A DNA stretch of 64,000 nt from Acetatifactor sp. Lineage in GTDB: Bacteria; Bacillota; Clostridia; Lachnospirales; Lachnospiraceae. The stretch is taken from assembly GCA_016290775.1 (NCBI GenBank), contig JAEEVF010000011.1, positions 1-64,000 of the forward strand, read 5' to 3'. Every line of letters begins with the position of its first letter. The stretch's first letter is position 1. This document shows positions 25,081 to 33,193 of the stretch, piece by piece. The translations under genes and the position numbers were made by a program. The notes under the pieces were generated by a model. That model saw nothing but the letters and a program-made list of their open reading frames with translations. It searched no databases and was not told where the DNA came from.

Positions 25081-25722
25081 TTACTGCTTCGTGGTGAGGG
25101 TGATGCCGTCGCCGACGGGCAAAATGACCGTCTCGAGCCCGGGCATGTGCTTTAATTCATACAGGTACTCGCGCATTCTCGCATGGGTGGTACGCTTTCT
25201 GCGCTCCAGTGCAAAGCGGGATTCGATCACGTCGCCGTCCTGCAGCACATTGTCCGAAAGAAGGAGTCCGCCCGGCGCGAGGAGCCGAAGCACGTCTGGC
25301 AAAAATGCCAGGTACTGCCCCTTTGCCGCGTCCATAAAGATCAGGTCATACGGGCCTGTGAGGTCTTTTAAGATCTCGGCCGCGTCGCCCTCTAAGAGCT
25401 CGATCTGCGCTTCCTTCCCGTACTTTCGGAAGTTCTCCTTCGCCACGGGAATGCGCTTTTCATATTTTTCAATGGTCGTGATCTTGCAATCCTTTGGCGC
25501 ATACTCGCTCATTAAAATTGCAGAAAAGCCGATGGCCGTCCCGACTTCCAGGATGCTCTTCGGCTTTACGTATCTCAGCAAAAACTTAAAAAAGCTCTGC
25601 AGGGGCTTCCGAATGATGGGAATGTCCCCTGCGATGGCCACTTTTTCCAGCTCGTCTAGGTAGGGCGGATTGCCAGGATCCATGGAATCAATGAAGGTTG
25701 CCATCCTAGGGTCAATGATCAT
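25081..25722 (-). CDS. trmR: O-methyltransferase, TrmR-like (tRNA mo5U34)
   Basis: 213 aa with the SAM-binding motif ILEVGTAIGFSAILMSEYA, acidic residue after strand 2 (TTIEKYEKR), and the metal-site motif FMDAAKGQYL ... LLSDNVLQDG of the COMT/YrrM family. TrmR (YrrM) methylates 5-hydroxyuridine at position 34 of tRNA; the gene order MltG-like, TrmR, U32 is the same as in Bacillus, which supports this choice over a generic O-methyltransferase. It overlaps the MltG-like stop by 4 bp (ATGA), so translation is coupled. Confidence 0.85.
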   Translation of the reverse strand: MIIDPRMATFIDSMDPGNPPYLDELEKVAIAGDIPIIRKPLQSFFKFLLRYVKPKSILEVGTAIGFSAILMSEYAPKDCKITTIEKYEKRIPVAKENFRKYGKEAQIELLEGDAAEILKDLTGPYDLIFMDAAKGQYLAFLPDVLRLLAPGGLLLSDNVLQDGDVIESRFALERRKRTTHARMREYLYELKHMPGLETVILPVGDGITLTTKQ

Positions 25723-26102
25723 TCTTCCTCTTCCTCCACGTAACCGGCCATGGTGGCGAACATGTCCTCCGCCGTCATGGACGAATCCAATTCATATGTA
25801 CCCGCCTTGATCTCCTTGCGATATTCCGAACAATAATACTGCAGGATAAAAAGCTTGCTGTCTCGGATCAGGCCCTTGGCCTCCAAGATCTCACCGATCG
25901 CCTTGGGCGAAACGCCGTCCGTGATGGTGATGGTGATGGCCTTTGCCGTGCCTTCCTGCGTCACCGGTGGTTCCTTAAATACGCGATATCCCAGGTCATA
26001 ACATTTCATCGCATACTGACGGATCAACATGACGGCCATGACCAGCAGCGCCACGTGGATCGCGATGCCCAAAAAACCCAGGATGATACTGTCCCTTTTC
26101 AT
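25719..26102 (-). CDS. MltG-like membrane protein lacking the catalytic domain
   Basis: 127 aa from ATG 26102 (TAGGAG upstream). One membrane helix (about 7-27) is followed by ITITDGVSPKAIGEILEAKGLIRDSKLFILQYY and KAGTYELDSSMTAEDMFATM, which is the LysM-like first part of the endolytic transglycosylase MltG/YceG. The catalytic part with its Glu is absent; the protein ends in an acidic tail. Its place before trmR is where mltG is found in Bacillus. It is a short paralog rather than an obvious pseudogene because it is intact, translated in step with trmR, and well started. Confidence 0.8.
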   Translation of the reverse strand: MKRDSIILGFLGIAIHVALLVMAVMLIRQYAMKCYDLGYRVFKEPPVTQEGTAKAITITITDGVSPKAIGEILEAKGLIRDSKLFILQYYCSEYRKEIKAGTYELDSSMTAEDMFATMAGYVEEEEE

Positions 26103-26125
26103 TGCTCCTAATTCCACTCCAATCT

Positions 26126-26446
26126 TTACTCAAAATCTATTTGCGACGTGATGCGGCTTTCCATTTCCTGCACCATACGACAGAACGCCAGCTCCGCCGC
26201 CAAAAAGTCTGAAACCAAAGGGTTTTCGCGAAAGCTTTGATATTCCCTCTGGAATTGCTCCATCTTGTCAAATGCATAATCCGGGCTCTGCTGGAGCTCG
26301 TAGTTACGCGTGCGGAATTCATCGATCTGCGCCTTCAGCTCCGGTTGCTCCTTCACCTTTGCAAGACACCTTTGATATTCCTGATAGACGTCGGAGGTCA
26401 GAATCGCCTGCACCAGCGCTTCCGTCGCCGTATCCACTTCGTTCAT
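26126..26446 (-). CDS. YlbF/YmcA family protein
   Basis: A 106-aa helical protein with the family pattern: TEALVQAILTSDVYQEYQRCLAKVKEQPELKAQIDEFR ... NPLVSDFLAAELAFCRMVQEM. In Bacillus, YlbF, YmcA and YaaT form the RicAFT complex that affects RNase Y and sporulation. The binding site GGAGGT is inside the last codons of the RNase J gene, 8 nt before ATG 26446, so the gene is coupled to rnj, which ends 3 bp upstream. It fits an RNA-turnover module. Confidence 0.85.
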   Translation of the reverse strand: MNEVDTATEALVQAILTSDVYQEYQRCLAKVKEQPELKAQIDEFRTRNYELQQSPDYAFDKMEQFQREYQSFRENPLVSDFLAAELAFCRMVQEMESRITSQIDFE

Positions 26447-26449
26447 TCC

Positions 26450-28126
26450 TTAAACCTCCATGATGATCGGCAGGATCATAGGCCTTCTTTTTGTCTTCTT
26501 CCATACGAAATCCGTGAGAACGTCCTTCGTCGTGCTCTTAAGCTTTCCCCAGTCGGTGATGCCGCGGTCAAGGCACGCCTGCACCGCCTCATCCACGATC
26601 AGCCTTGCCTCCTCGATCAACTCATCCGCCTCACGCACGTACACAAAGCCGCGGGATACGATCTCGGGGCCCGAAATGAGCTGCCCGGTCTCGCTGTCTA
26701 ACCCCATGACTACGATCATGATGCCTTCCTCGGAAAGCAAATGACGGTCGCGGAGCACCACGTTCCCCACGTCGCCCACGCCAAGTCCGTCCACCAGAAT
26801 GCCGCCGGTGGTCACGTGATCCGTCACTCTTGCGCATTCTTCGTTTAATTCTATCACGTCGCCGGTCGAAAGGATAAAAATATTCTCCTTGGGGATCCCA
26901 AGCATTGCCGCGATCTTCGCCTGTGCCTTTAAGTGCTTATACTCACCGTGCACGGGGATCGCATATTTCGGCTGAACCAGCGTGTAAATAAGCTTGATCT
27001 CTTCCTGACAGGCGTGCCCCGAAACATGCACGTCCTGGAAGATCACGTCTGCGCCCTTGCGTTGCAACTCATTGATGATCCTCGTGATGGACTTTTCATT
27101 GCCGGGGATCGGCGAGGACGAGAAGATGACCGTGTCACCAGCTCCGATGCTGATCTTCTTATGCATGTTAAAGGCCATGCGGGACAAGGCTGCCATGCTT
27201 TCGCCCTGGCTGCCGGTGGTGATGATCACCTGCTTTTCCGCAGGCACGTTCTTCAGCGTGTCAAGATCCACCAGAGTGTTCTCCGGGATGGTGATGCAGC
27301 CTAACTCGATCGCCGTCTCGATGACGCTGACCATGCTGCGGCCCTCCACGGCCACCTTGCGGCCGCGCTTATATGCAGAGTTGATGATCTGCTGCACGCG
27401 GTCCACGTTCGAAGCAAAGGTTGCGACGAAAATGCGCGAATCCTTATGCTCCTCGAAAAGATTGTCAAAGGTACGGCCAACGGTTTTTTCCGAAGGCGTA
27501 AAGCCCGGGCGCTCCGCATTGGTAGAGTCGCACATCAGGGCAAGCACGCCCTTACGGCCGATCTCCGCAAAACGCTGCAGGTCGATGGCGTCGCCGTAAA
27601 CCGGCGTGAAATCCACCTTAAAGTCGCCTGTGTGCACCACGGTGCCGGCGGGCGAATAGATCGCAAGCGCTGCCGCATCCACGATGCTGTGATTCGTCTT
27701 GATAAACTCAACGCGAAACTGTCCAAGATTCACGGTCTGTCCAAATTTCACGACCTTGCGCTTCGTGCCCTTCATCAGGTCATGCTCCTCGAGCTTGTGC
27801 TCAATGAGGCCCATGGTCAGGCGCGTCGCATAAACGGGAACGTTGACCTCCTTCAAAATGTAAGGCAGGGCGCCGATGTGATCCTCATGTCCGTGGGTGA
27901 TCACAAAGCCCTTGACGCGGTCAATGTTCTCCTTTAAGTAAGTCACGTCGGGGATTACGAGGTCGATGCCGAGCATGTCATCGGCAGGGAATGCCAGACC
28001 GCAATCCACGACAATAATACTGTCTTCATATTCGAAGGCAGTAATGTTCATTCCGATCTGCTCCAAGCCGCCCAAGGGAATGACCTTCAGCGACGGACCA
28101 GTTATATTCTCTTTTTTCTTTCTCAA
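26450..28126 (-). CDS. rnj: Ribonuclease J
   Basis: 558 aa; endo- and 5'-3' exoribonuclease of mRNA and rRNA processing. The metallo-beta-lactamase signature is THGHEDHIGALPYI, with VHTGDFKVD, DSTNAERPGFTPSE and the beta-CASP region (GSQGESMAALSRMA, HVSGHACQEE, PVHGEYKHL). The first codon is TTG at 28126 with GGAGGAATTGAT upstream; no ATG fits the family N-terminus (KVIPLGGLEQIGMNITAFEY). The next gene, YlbF-like, is coupled to it. Confidence 0.95.
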   Translation of the reverse strand: MRKKKENITGPSLKVIPLGGLEQIGMNITAFEYEDSIIVVDCGLAFPADDMLGIDLVIPDVTYLKENIDRVKGFVITHGHEDHIGALPYILKEVNVPVYATRLTMGLIEHKLEEHDLMKGTKRKVVKFGQTVNLGQFRVEFIKTNHSIVDAAALAIYSPAGTVVHTGDFKVDFTPVYGDAIDLQRFAEIGRKGVLALMCDSTNAERPGFTPSEKTVGRTFDNLFEEHKDSRIFVATFASNVDRVQQIINSAYKRGRKVAVEGRSMVSVIETAIELGCITIPENTLVDLDTLKNVPAEKQVIITTGSQGESMAALSRMAFNMHKKISIGAGDTVIFSSSPIPGNEKSITRIINELQRKGADVIFQDVHVSGHACQEEIKLIYTLVQPKYAIPVHGEYKHLKAQAKIAAMLGIPKENIFILSTGDVIELNEECARVTDHVTTGGILVDGLGVGDVGNVVLRDRHLLSEEGIMIVVMGLDSETGQLISGPEIVSRGFVYVREADELIEEARLIVDEAVQACLDRGITDWGKLKSTTKDVLTDFVWKKTKRRPMILPIIMEV

Positions 28127-28177
28127 ATCAATTCCTCCAAATCAAATGCAAAACGAAAGGGGACTAAGCCCCCGTCG

Positions 28178-28432
28178 TCATTCCAAACTTACGTCTTCCA
28201 GCATGTTTTCAAACACGCCTCCAACGGCGGCAAGTTCATCGTCGTCTTCCACAAAGACAAACGATCCTTCCGCCTCGCCATCCTCGGACAGATCCTTCAT
28301 GATCCATGCTTCCCCGTCCCCATCTTCCGTATCCGTCACGAGAATGTAATTCTTCCCGCCAATGCGGGTCTGCTCCAGTACGTAAAATTCTACCGGATCC
28401 TCCCCTTCGGGAGTGAACAAAATCTTTTCCAT
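28178..28432 (-). CDS. DUF1292 (YrzB-like) protein
   Basis: 84 aa, acidic, with KILFTPEGEDPVEFYVLEQTRIGGKNYILVTD, the DUF1292 pattern. It lies between ruvX and rnj, the usual place in Firmicutes after ireB and ruvX. ATG 28432 has GAAAGG upstream. Function unknown. Confidence 0.88.
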   Translation of the reverse strand: MEKILFTPEGEDPVEFYVLEQTRIGGKNYILVTDTEDGDGEAWIMKDLSEDGEAEGSFVFVEDDDELAAVGGVFENMLEDVSLE

Positions 28433-28452
28433 GCTCAAACCTTTCGCGCAGC

Positions 28453-28887
28453 TCATTCCTTCGGCTGATTTGCAAGGTAGTCCAGATACCCTTGCAAGAT
28501 CAAGGTCGCCGCGATCATGTCAACATATTCCTTGCGGTGCTCCCTGCGGATCCCCGCTTCCATCATGGCCTTGTCGGCCGCCACGGTGGTCAGGCGCTCA
28601 TCCCAAAAAACCACGGGCAGTCCCGTCCTGCGCTCGAGGTTCGCCTTGAATTCCTCCGTCAGCTCCACGCGCACGCCTTCCGTCCCGTTCATATGCTTTG
28701 GCCTACCCAGCACGATCTTTTCGACCTCATATTCCTTAGCGAGCTCTTCGATCCTTGCATAGGTCTGGCGGAGCTTGTTTTCCTCCTTGCGTCGGATGAT
28801 CTCCTTGCCCTGCGCGGTGAGTAAGAGTGGATCGCTGATTGCAACCCCCACCGTCTTAGAGCCAAAATCCAGTCCCATGATCCGCAT
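28453..28887 (-). CDS. ruvX: Putative pre-16S rRNA nuclease / Holliday junction resolvase YqgF
   Basis: 144 aa from ATG 28887 (GGGAGGC upstream). It has the RNase H fold: [17 protein letters not shown] with the first Asp, then [15 protein letters not shown], and [18 protein letters not shown], followed by the final [14 protein letters not shown]. coli YqgF matures the 16S rRNA 5' end; resolvase activity is debated. It lies 19 bp after ireB. Confidence 0.92.
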   Translation of the reverse strand: MRIMGLDFGSKTVGVAISDPLLLTAQGKEIIRRKEENKLRQTYARIEELAKEYEVEKIVLGRPKHMNGTEGVRVELTEEFKANLERRTGLPVVFWDERLTTVAADKAMMEAGIRREHRKEYVDMIAATLILQGYLDYLANQPKE

Positions 28888-28906
28888 GGTAAGCCTCCCT
28901 CTGATC

Positions 28907-29173
28907 CTAGTTATTTTCCAGCTTAAAGTCGATGTAGAAGCGCAGCATCTCCTCCACCAGCTCATCCCTCTCAACCTTCATGATCAGGCTTCTGGCGTTC
29001 TTGTGACTGGTGATGTACGTGGGATCGCCGCTCATTACGTAACCCACGATCTGGTTCACGGGATTATACCCCTTCTCGCGAAGCGCTTCGTACACTGCGG
29101 ACAGCACCACCTGTGCACCGGTTTCCTGCTCGGACTCCACGGTAAAATACTGAGTGTTTCCCAATTGATCCAT
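28907..29173 (-). CDS. ireB: IreB family regulatory phosphoprotein
   Basis: 88 aa with [53 protein letters not shown] (family DUF965). In Enterococcus, IreB is a substrate of the Ser/Thr kinase IreK and lowers cephalosporin resistance. ATG 29173 has AAGGGG upstream; the open frame extends farther but that part is unlike the family. It is the first gene of ireB-ruvX-DUF1292-rnj-ylbF. Confidence 0.9.
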   Translation of the reverse strand: MDQLGNTQYFTVESEQETGAQVVLSAVYEALREKGYNPVNQIVGYVMSGDPTYITSHKNARSLIMKVERDELVEEMLRFYIDFKLENN

Positions 29174-29327
29174 ATGTACCCCTTGCCTTTCTCTTTGTGT
29201 CTGACTCAATGTCTGACTTCGTACCCCGCCGCCCTTCGACGACATATTCCTCCATCTTAGGCTCTAATTACTTACAGTTTACTCCTTTTTTCGGAAAATT
29301 ACAAGCCCTGGGGCAGGAATGGAGTTT

Positions 29328-29867
29328 TCACTTGGCTTTCTTTGCATATTTCTTCTGATAATTGTCAATGCAGTGTTCGATGACCTTCACGGCTTCCTTG
29401 GCGTCGAGGATCTCATCCACCTTGGTTTCCTTGCCCTCAAGGTTTTTATAAACCGTGAAGAAGTGCTGAATTTCATCGAAAATGTGCTTTGGCAGTTCGG
29501 AGATGTCATGATAGGTGTTGTAGGTCGGATCGCCGTAGGGCATCGCGATGATCTTCTCGTCGCCCATGCCGCAGTCGAGCATCTTCATGACGCCGATGGG
29601 ATAGCTGCGAACGAGGGTCATCGGACGAATATTCTCCGAGCAGAGCACCAACACATCCAAGGGGTCGTGGTCGTCGCCCAGCGTCCTGGGGATGAAGCCG
29701 TAGTTTGCGGGATAGTGCGTCGCCGTGTAAAGCACGCGGTCCAGCATCAGCATGCCGGTCTCCTTGTCGAGCTCATATTTCATGCTGCTGCCCTTGCTGA
29801 TCTCGATCACGGACATGAAGTCCATGGGATTGATCCTGCTATCGTCAATGTCATGCCAAATGTTCAT
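29328..29867 (-). CDS. ppa: Inorganic pyrophosphatase, family I-like
   Basis: 179 aa; hydrolyses pyrophosphate to phosphate in the cytosol. The active-site pattern is visible: KGSSMKYELDKETG, HYPANYGFIPRTLGDDHDPLDVLVL with the metal-binding Asp cluster, and MGDEKIIAMPYGDPTYN. ATG 29867 has GGAGGAAC upstream. It lies 41 bp after the zinc-ribbon protein gene. Confidence 0.93.
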   Translation of the reverse strand: MNIWHDIDDSRINPMDFMSVIEISKGSSMKYELDKETGMLMLDRVLYTATHYPANYGFIPRTLGDDHDPLDVLVLCSENIRPMTLVRSYPIGVMKMLDCGMGDEKIIAMPYGDPTYNTYHDISELPKHIFDEIQHFFTVYKNLEGKETKVDEILDAKEAVKVIEHCIDNYQKKYAKKAK

Positions 29868-29908
29868 ACGCTGTTCCTCCTATTTTTCATATTTTGATGG
29901 TCTGCCTG

Positions 29909-30277
29909 TTACCTGATCCTACCGCCGCAATAAGGACAGTTGTTGATTCCCATGACCCCGTCTTCGTAGATATGCCTATTGCAATAGGGACATCTGGGGT
30001 ATTTCGAAAAAAGCTCGAAGCCAATCGCTGCTGCCACTATGACTGCAAGCAGGCTGCACGCGAGCACCGCGGACTGTGTTTTCGATACGATCAAACCAAC
30101 AATGGCGCAAACAATAATGATTCCGACCCAAAAGCCAAACACCACTCTTCTCCTGCGGTAAGCTTCCTCTATCATGTCTGCCTCAAAGCCCGGTTCCGTC
30201 TCGGGTTCCTTAGCTCCGATGCCCGTTTGTTCCCTCTCGTCTTCGCTGACAGTGTTTTTATCGAATCCCTCTATCAT
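29909..30277 (-). CDS. Membrane protein with a C-terminal zinc ribbon
   Basis: 122 aa. An acidic N-terminal region (about 1-35) is followed by two membrane helices (about 42-62 and 66-86) and a cytoplasmic zinc ribbon CPYC-x13-CPYC at the end. ATG 30277 is chosen because GAGGGGGAAA lies at the right distance; ATG 30304 overlaps the HAD stop codon and has no such site. It belongs to the same strand as the HAD and pyrophosphatase genes. Function unknown. Confidence 0.65.
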   Translation of the reverse strand: MIEGFDKNTVSEDEREQTGIGAKEPETEPGFEADMIEEAYRRRRVVFGFWVGIIIVCAIVGLIVSKTQSAVLACSLLAVIVAAAIGFELFSKYPRCPYCNRHIYEDGVMGINNCPYCGGRIR

Positions 30278-30303
30278 TTTATTTTCCCCCTCTTTCTCAA
30301 TCA

Positions 30304-31110
30304 TTAGATACACCCGAGCCATTCCAGGGCTTTGTAGATGCCGTCTTGCATGACGGGCGCGGTGATGAAATCGGCCATGGCGAGGACTTGTTGCGAGGAT
30401 TCGCCCATGGCGATGGCGCATCCTGCGTGCTCCAACATGGGAAGGTCGTTGTTGCTGTCTCCGATCGCCACCGTGTCCTCGATACTTATTTTTTCGGGAT
30501 ATTTCCCCGAATTGTTTAAGTATTCCACAAGATCATCCATGCAGGTCGCCTTGGAATATCCCTTCGGAACGATCTCATAAAAGCCATGCTCGCGGTCGAT
30601 CGCATCAAGTAAGTCCGCGTGCTCTGCCATGAACGCAGGCACGGCCGTGGGGTCGTCGGCAAAGCAAAAAAACTTGTCGAAATTCCCGATGGCGTCCTGA
30701 TAATTTCCCCAATGGCGCCTTGGATAGCTCTTTGAAACATACTTTCGCATTGTCTCGGTGTGCATCGTGTCCGGCGGGTTGCAATAGTCATTTAGCGCGC
30801 CTTCCAAAATGGCGTCGATCTTGTACTTCTCCAAGCCTTCGATGATGCTTACGGATTCCTCCGGCGTAAATATGTGGTGCGAAAGCTCCTGTCCCTGAAA
30901 GAAAAGCTGCGTGCCGCATCCGCAAAGATACCCGTCAAAGGGTGCAAGGTCGGGGAGCCAATCCAGCACGATCGAGGCGGTGCGCCCCGTGTTCACAATG
31001 CAAAGATGCCCGTTTTCCTGCGCCTTTTTGATGGCGAGCGGGGTGGACTGCGGCATCTTGCGATGGTCCGCGATCAGCGTTCCGTCAATGTCAAAAAAGA
31101 GTAGCTTCAT
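30304..31110 (-). CDS. HAD superfamily (Cof-type) phosphatase
   Basis: 268 aa. It has motif I FFDIDGTLI, motif II NTGRTAS, and motif IV VAIGDSNNDLPMLEHAG. The C2-type cap between them and the length match Cof/YidA-like sugar or nucleotide phosphate phosphatases. The start ATG 31110 lies inside the mtaB 3' end (20-bp overlap), with GAGGAAAT upstream, so it is coupled to mtaB. The substrate is unknown. Confidence 0.9.
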   Translation of the reverse strand: MKLLFFDIDGTLIADHRKMPQSTPLAIKKAQENGHLCIVNTGRTASIVLDWLPDLAPFDGYLCGCGTQLFFQGQELSHHIFTPEESVSIIEGLEKYKIDAILEGALNDYCNPPDTMHTETMRKYVSKSYPRRHWGNYQDAIGNFDKFFCFADDPTAVPAFMAEHADLLDAIDREHGFYEIVPKGYSKATCMDDLVEYLNNSGKYPEKISIEDTVAIGDSNNDLPMLEHAGCAIAMGESSQQVLAMADFITAPVMQDGIYKALEWLGCI

Positions 31111-32590
31111 GTCCGAGTAAGATTTCCTCCGTCAAAAATTCCTGTAAGGCCATGGGCACGAGTTCTCCGGATCTCGGGTGCTCCGTGCCTTTAGAAAGGG
31201 GCAGCGCAACCTTCACGTAATCCATGGTGTGCCCCAAAAGATATGGCTTTCCGCCGATCACCTTCTCCTCCTCAAAGAGGACTTCTGCGGTCTGTCCCAG
31301 CTTATTTTTTCGAAAAGCGACCGACTGCTCGCGTTCGAGCGCAAGGAGCACGTCGCTGCGCTGCGACTTCACTGGATCTGGCACCTGGTCCGGCATCACG
31401 GCCGCCCTGGTGCCCTTACGCTTGGAGTATTTAAACACGTGCATCTCATAGAATCCGACCTTTTGCAAAAAGGCCTGGGTGGTTTCAAATTCTTCCTCGG
31501 TCTCCCCGGGGAAGCCCACGATCACGTCCGTCGTGATGGCGGGAACCCTTGGCGCGTAAGCGTCCCGAAGGGCCTGCACGCTTTCAAGATATTGTTTGGC
31601 CGTGTAGTGGCGGTTCATGCGCTTTAGCGTCGCGTCGCACCCGCTCTGGAGCGAGAGATGAAAATGCGGGCAAACCTTGGGCAGCGCGGCCAGGCGCTTT
31701 GCGGTCTTGGGCGTGACGATACGGGGCTCCATGGAACTCACGCGAATGCGCTCAAGGCCTGGGATCTCATGGATCTTCTCGATCAGGTCAAAAAGGTGTG
31801 TTTCGCCGCGGTAATCCCGCGCCGTGGCGCTTTCCCCCTGGGCGGAAGTGTTCGCTTGCGGCGATTTGTCATCATTCGTTGCAAAATCAATCCCGTAGGA
31901 GCTTACGTGGATGCCGGTCAACACGATCTCAAGATATCCTGCCGCTACGATGCCGCGGATCTCCGAGATGATATCCTCGGCCTTTCTGCTGCGCACGCGC
32001 CCTCTTGCGAGGGGGATCGCGCAGTAGGAACAAAACTGGTTGCAGCCGTCCTGGATCTTGACATAGGCGCGGGTGTGCTCCGCCGTGGTCTTTAGCTGCA
32101 TTTCCTCATATGCTTTCTCATGCGCAATGTCAAGGACCGTGGTGCCGCCAAGGGTCTTTAGCTCGGCGCAGGACATGTCAGCGCCCTCGCCCGCGCCCTG
32201 TTTGCCGCTAGTCTTGCTCAAGCCCTGACCGCCGCTTACCTCGCGCTCTGCAAAATATTCCTCCAGGATCTGCGCAATATCCTTCTTGCGATTGTTCCCG
32301 ATCACCAGGTCGATGGCGGGATCCTTTAAGGCGCCCTCTAAGTCCGTCTGCACGTAGCAGCCTACGGCCACGACGACGGCCTTGGGGTTTTTTTGCTTTG
32401 CGCGATGGAGCATCTGGCGGCTCTTTCTGTCGGCAATATTGGTCACGGTGCAGGTGTTGATCACGTAAATGTCGGCTTTTTGATCAAAAGGAACAATTTC
32501 GAAGCCTTTCTCCCGCATGATTTGTTGCATCACGTCCAACTCATACGAGTTCACCTTACATCCCAAATTGTGAAATGCTATGGTTTTCAT
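31091..32590 (-). CDS. mtaB: tRNA t6A37 methylthiotransferase MtaB
   Basis: 499 aa; adds a methylthio group to t6A37 of tRNA reading ANN codons. The N-terminal UPF0004 domain has the three cluster Cys residues (NLGCKVN, NTCTVTN, VGCYVQ). The radical SAM motif CNQFCSYC follows, then a TRAM-like end. A poorly conserved insert of about 50 residues (GGQGLSKTSGKQGAGEGAD region) separates the two, and another sits before GETHLFDL. The first codon ATG 32590 follows GGAGAATT. It is divergent from the HPr-like gene. Confidence 0.93.
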   Translation of the reverse strand: MKTIAFHNLGCKVNSYELDVMQQIMREKGFEIVPFDQKADIYVINTCTVTNIADRKSRQMLHRAKQKNPKAVVVAVGCYVQTDLEGALKDPAIDLVIGNNRKKDIAQILEEYFAEREVSGGQGLSKTSGKQGAGEGADMSCAELKTLGGTTVLDIAHEKAYEEMQLKTTAEHTRAYVKIQDGCNQFCSYCAIPLARGRVRSRKAEDIISEIRGIVAAGYLEIVLTGIHVSSYGIDFATNDDKSPQANTSAQGESATARDYRGETHLFDLIEKIHEIPGLERIRVSSMEPRIVTPKTAKRLAALPKVCPHFHLSLQSGCDATLKRMNRHYTAKQYLESVQALRDAYAPRVPAITTDVIVGFPGETEEEFETTQAFLQKVGFYEMHVFKYSKRKGTRAAVMPDQVPDPVKSQRSDVLLALEREQSVAFRKNKLGQTAEVLFEEEKVIGGKPYLLGHTMDYVKVALPLSKGTEHPRSGELVPMALQEFLTEEILLGHEATLF

Positions 32591-32635
32591 TCAATTCTCC
32601 AGTAAATTTCTACAAATATTCTCTGCTTTTTTCCC

Positions 32636-32664
32636 TTGACTTTTCGAGGGCCACCTATTAAGAT
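32636..32664 (+). promoter_or_regulatory. Promoter of the HPr-like gene
   Basis: TTGACT (32636-32641), a 17-bp spacer and TAAGAT (32659-32664), about 40 bp before ATG 32705. Confidence 0.7.
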
Positions 32665-32704
32665 GTAGGCAGAAGGTATGACAACCGAGAAGGAGGTAAC
32701 ATTC

Positions 32705-32935
32705 ATGAAGACAGTTCAAATTTCTTTAAACTCGATTGACAAGGTAAAGTCCTTCGTAAATGACATTACGAAGTTCGATTACGATTTCGATCTGGTATCC
32801 GGAAGATACGTGATCGATGCCAAGTCTATCATGGGTATCTTCAGCCTGGATCTTTCCAAGCCCATCGACTTGAACATCCATACCGAAGATGGCGCTGAGG
32901 AAGTTCTGAAGGTTCTGAAGAACTACGAGGTTTAA
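32705..32935 (+). CDS. HPr-like protein without the active-site histidine
   Basis: 76 aa from ATG 32705 with GGAGGTAAC upstream. The sequence follows HPr of the sugar phosphotransferase system: the KSIMG segment with the regulatory Ser (Ser41, equal to Ser46 of HPr) is kept, but the catalytic loop GIHARP is replaced by SIDKVK, with Asp12 in place of His15. It therefore cannot carry phosphate from enzyme I, much like Bacillus Crh, which has Gln at this place and acts in catabolite control with CcpA. It is a single gene with its own promoter and terminator. A regulatory role is inferred from the missing His and the kept Ser. Confidence 0.85.
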   Translation: MKTVQISLNSIDKVKSFVNDITKFDYDFDLVSGRYVIDAKSIMGIFSLDLSKPIDLNIHTEDGAEEVLKVLKNYEV

Positions 32936-32946
32936 TCCTCAGCAAT

Positions 32947-32967
32947 CCTTGAAGCAAAACTTCAAGG
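32947..32967 (+). repeat. Small hairpin after the HPr-like gene
   Basis: CCTTGAAG and CTTCAAGG pair perfectly around CAAAA. It begins 11 bp after the stop codon and precedes the stronger terminator at 32990. Confidence 0.5.
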
Positions 32968-32989
32968 CTTTACGAAAACGAAACGCACG

Positions 32990-33017
32990 CCCTCCAGAAA
33001 ATCTGGAGGGTGTTTTT
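32990..33017 (+). terminator. Terminator of the HPr-like gene
   Basis: CCCTCCAGA (32990-32998) pairs with TCTGGAGGG (33002-33010), followed by TGTTTTTTTG. Confidence 0.9.
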
Positions 33018-33032
33018 TTGTTATAAGTTCAG

Positions 33033-33190
33033 AGCCGAGCAAATTTCTTTCAACGGGCACGATGAGTGCTTGCACTCAAAAGTGCATGGTGAAAGAAATT
33101 TATTAGGCGAGAGCCTAATCATGAGCAAAAGGAAAGCACCGAAGGTGCGATTTTGCGAATGCGGCTCGAAGGTGCGCTTTTGCGAATGCG
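33033..33190 (+). repeat. Dispersed structured element, copy 1
   Basis: Order of parts on the plus strand: AGCCGAGC (33033-33040); stem AAATTTCTTTC (33041-33051) with GAAAGAAATTT (33091-33101); inner palindrome GAGTGCTTGCACTC (33064-33077); hairpin ATTAGGC-GAGA-GCCTAAT (33102-33119); CATGAGCAAAA (33120-33130); hairpin GCACC-GAA-GGTGC (33136-33148); TTTTGCGAATGCG (33151-33163). The last hairpin arm and the closing block are then repeated in tandem (33164-33190). The same order recurs at 62703-62857 and, more loosely, at 60919-61026 with different stem sequences. It ends 3 bp before the thiI stop codon. Confidence 0.75.
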
Positions 33191-33193
33191 ACT

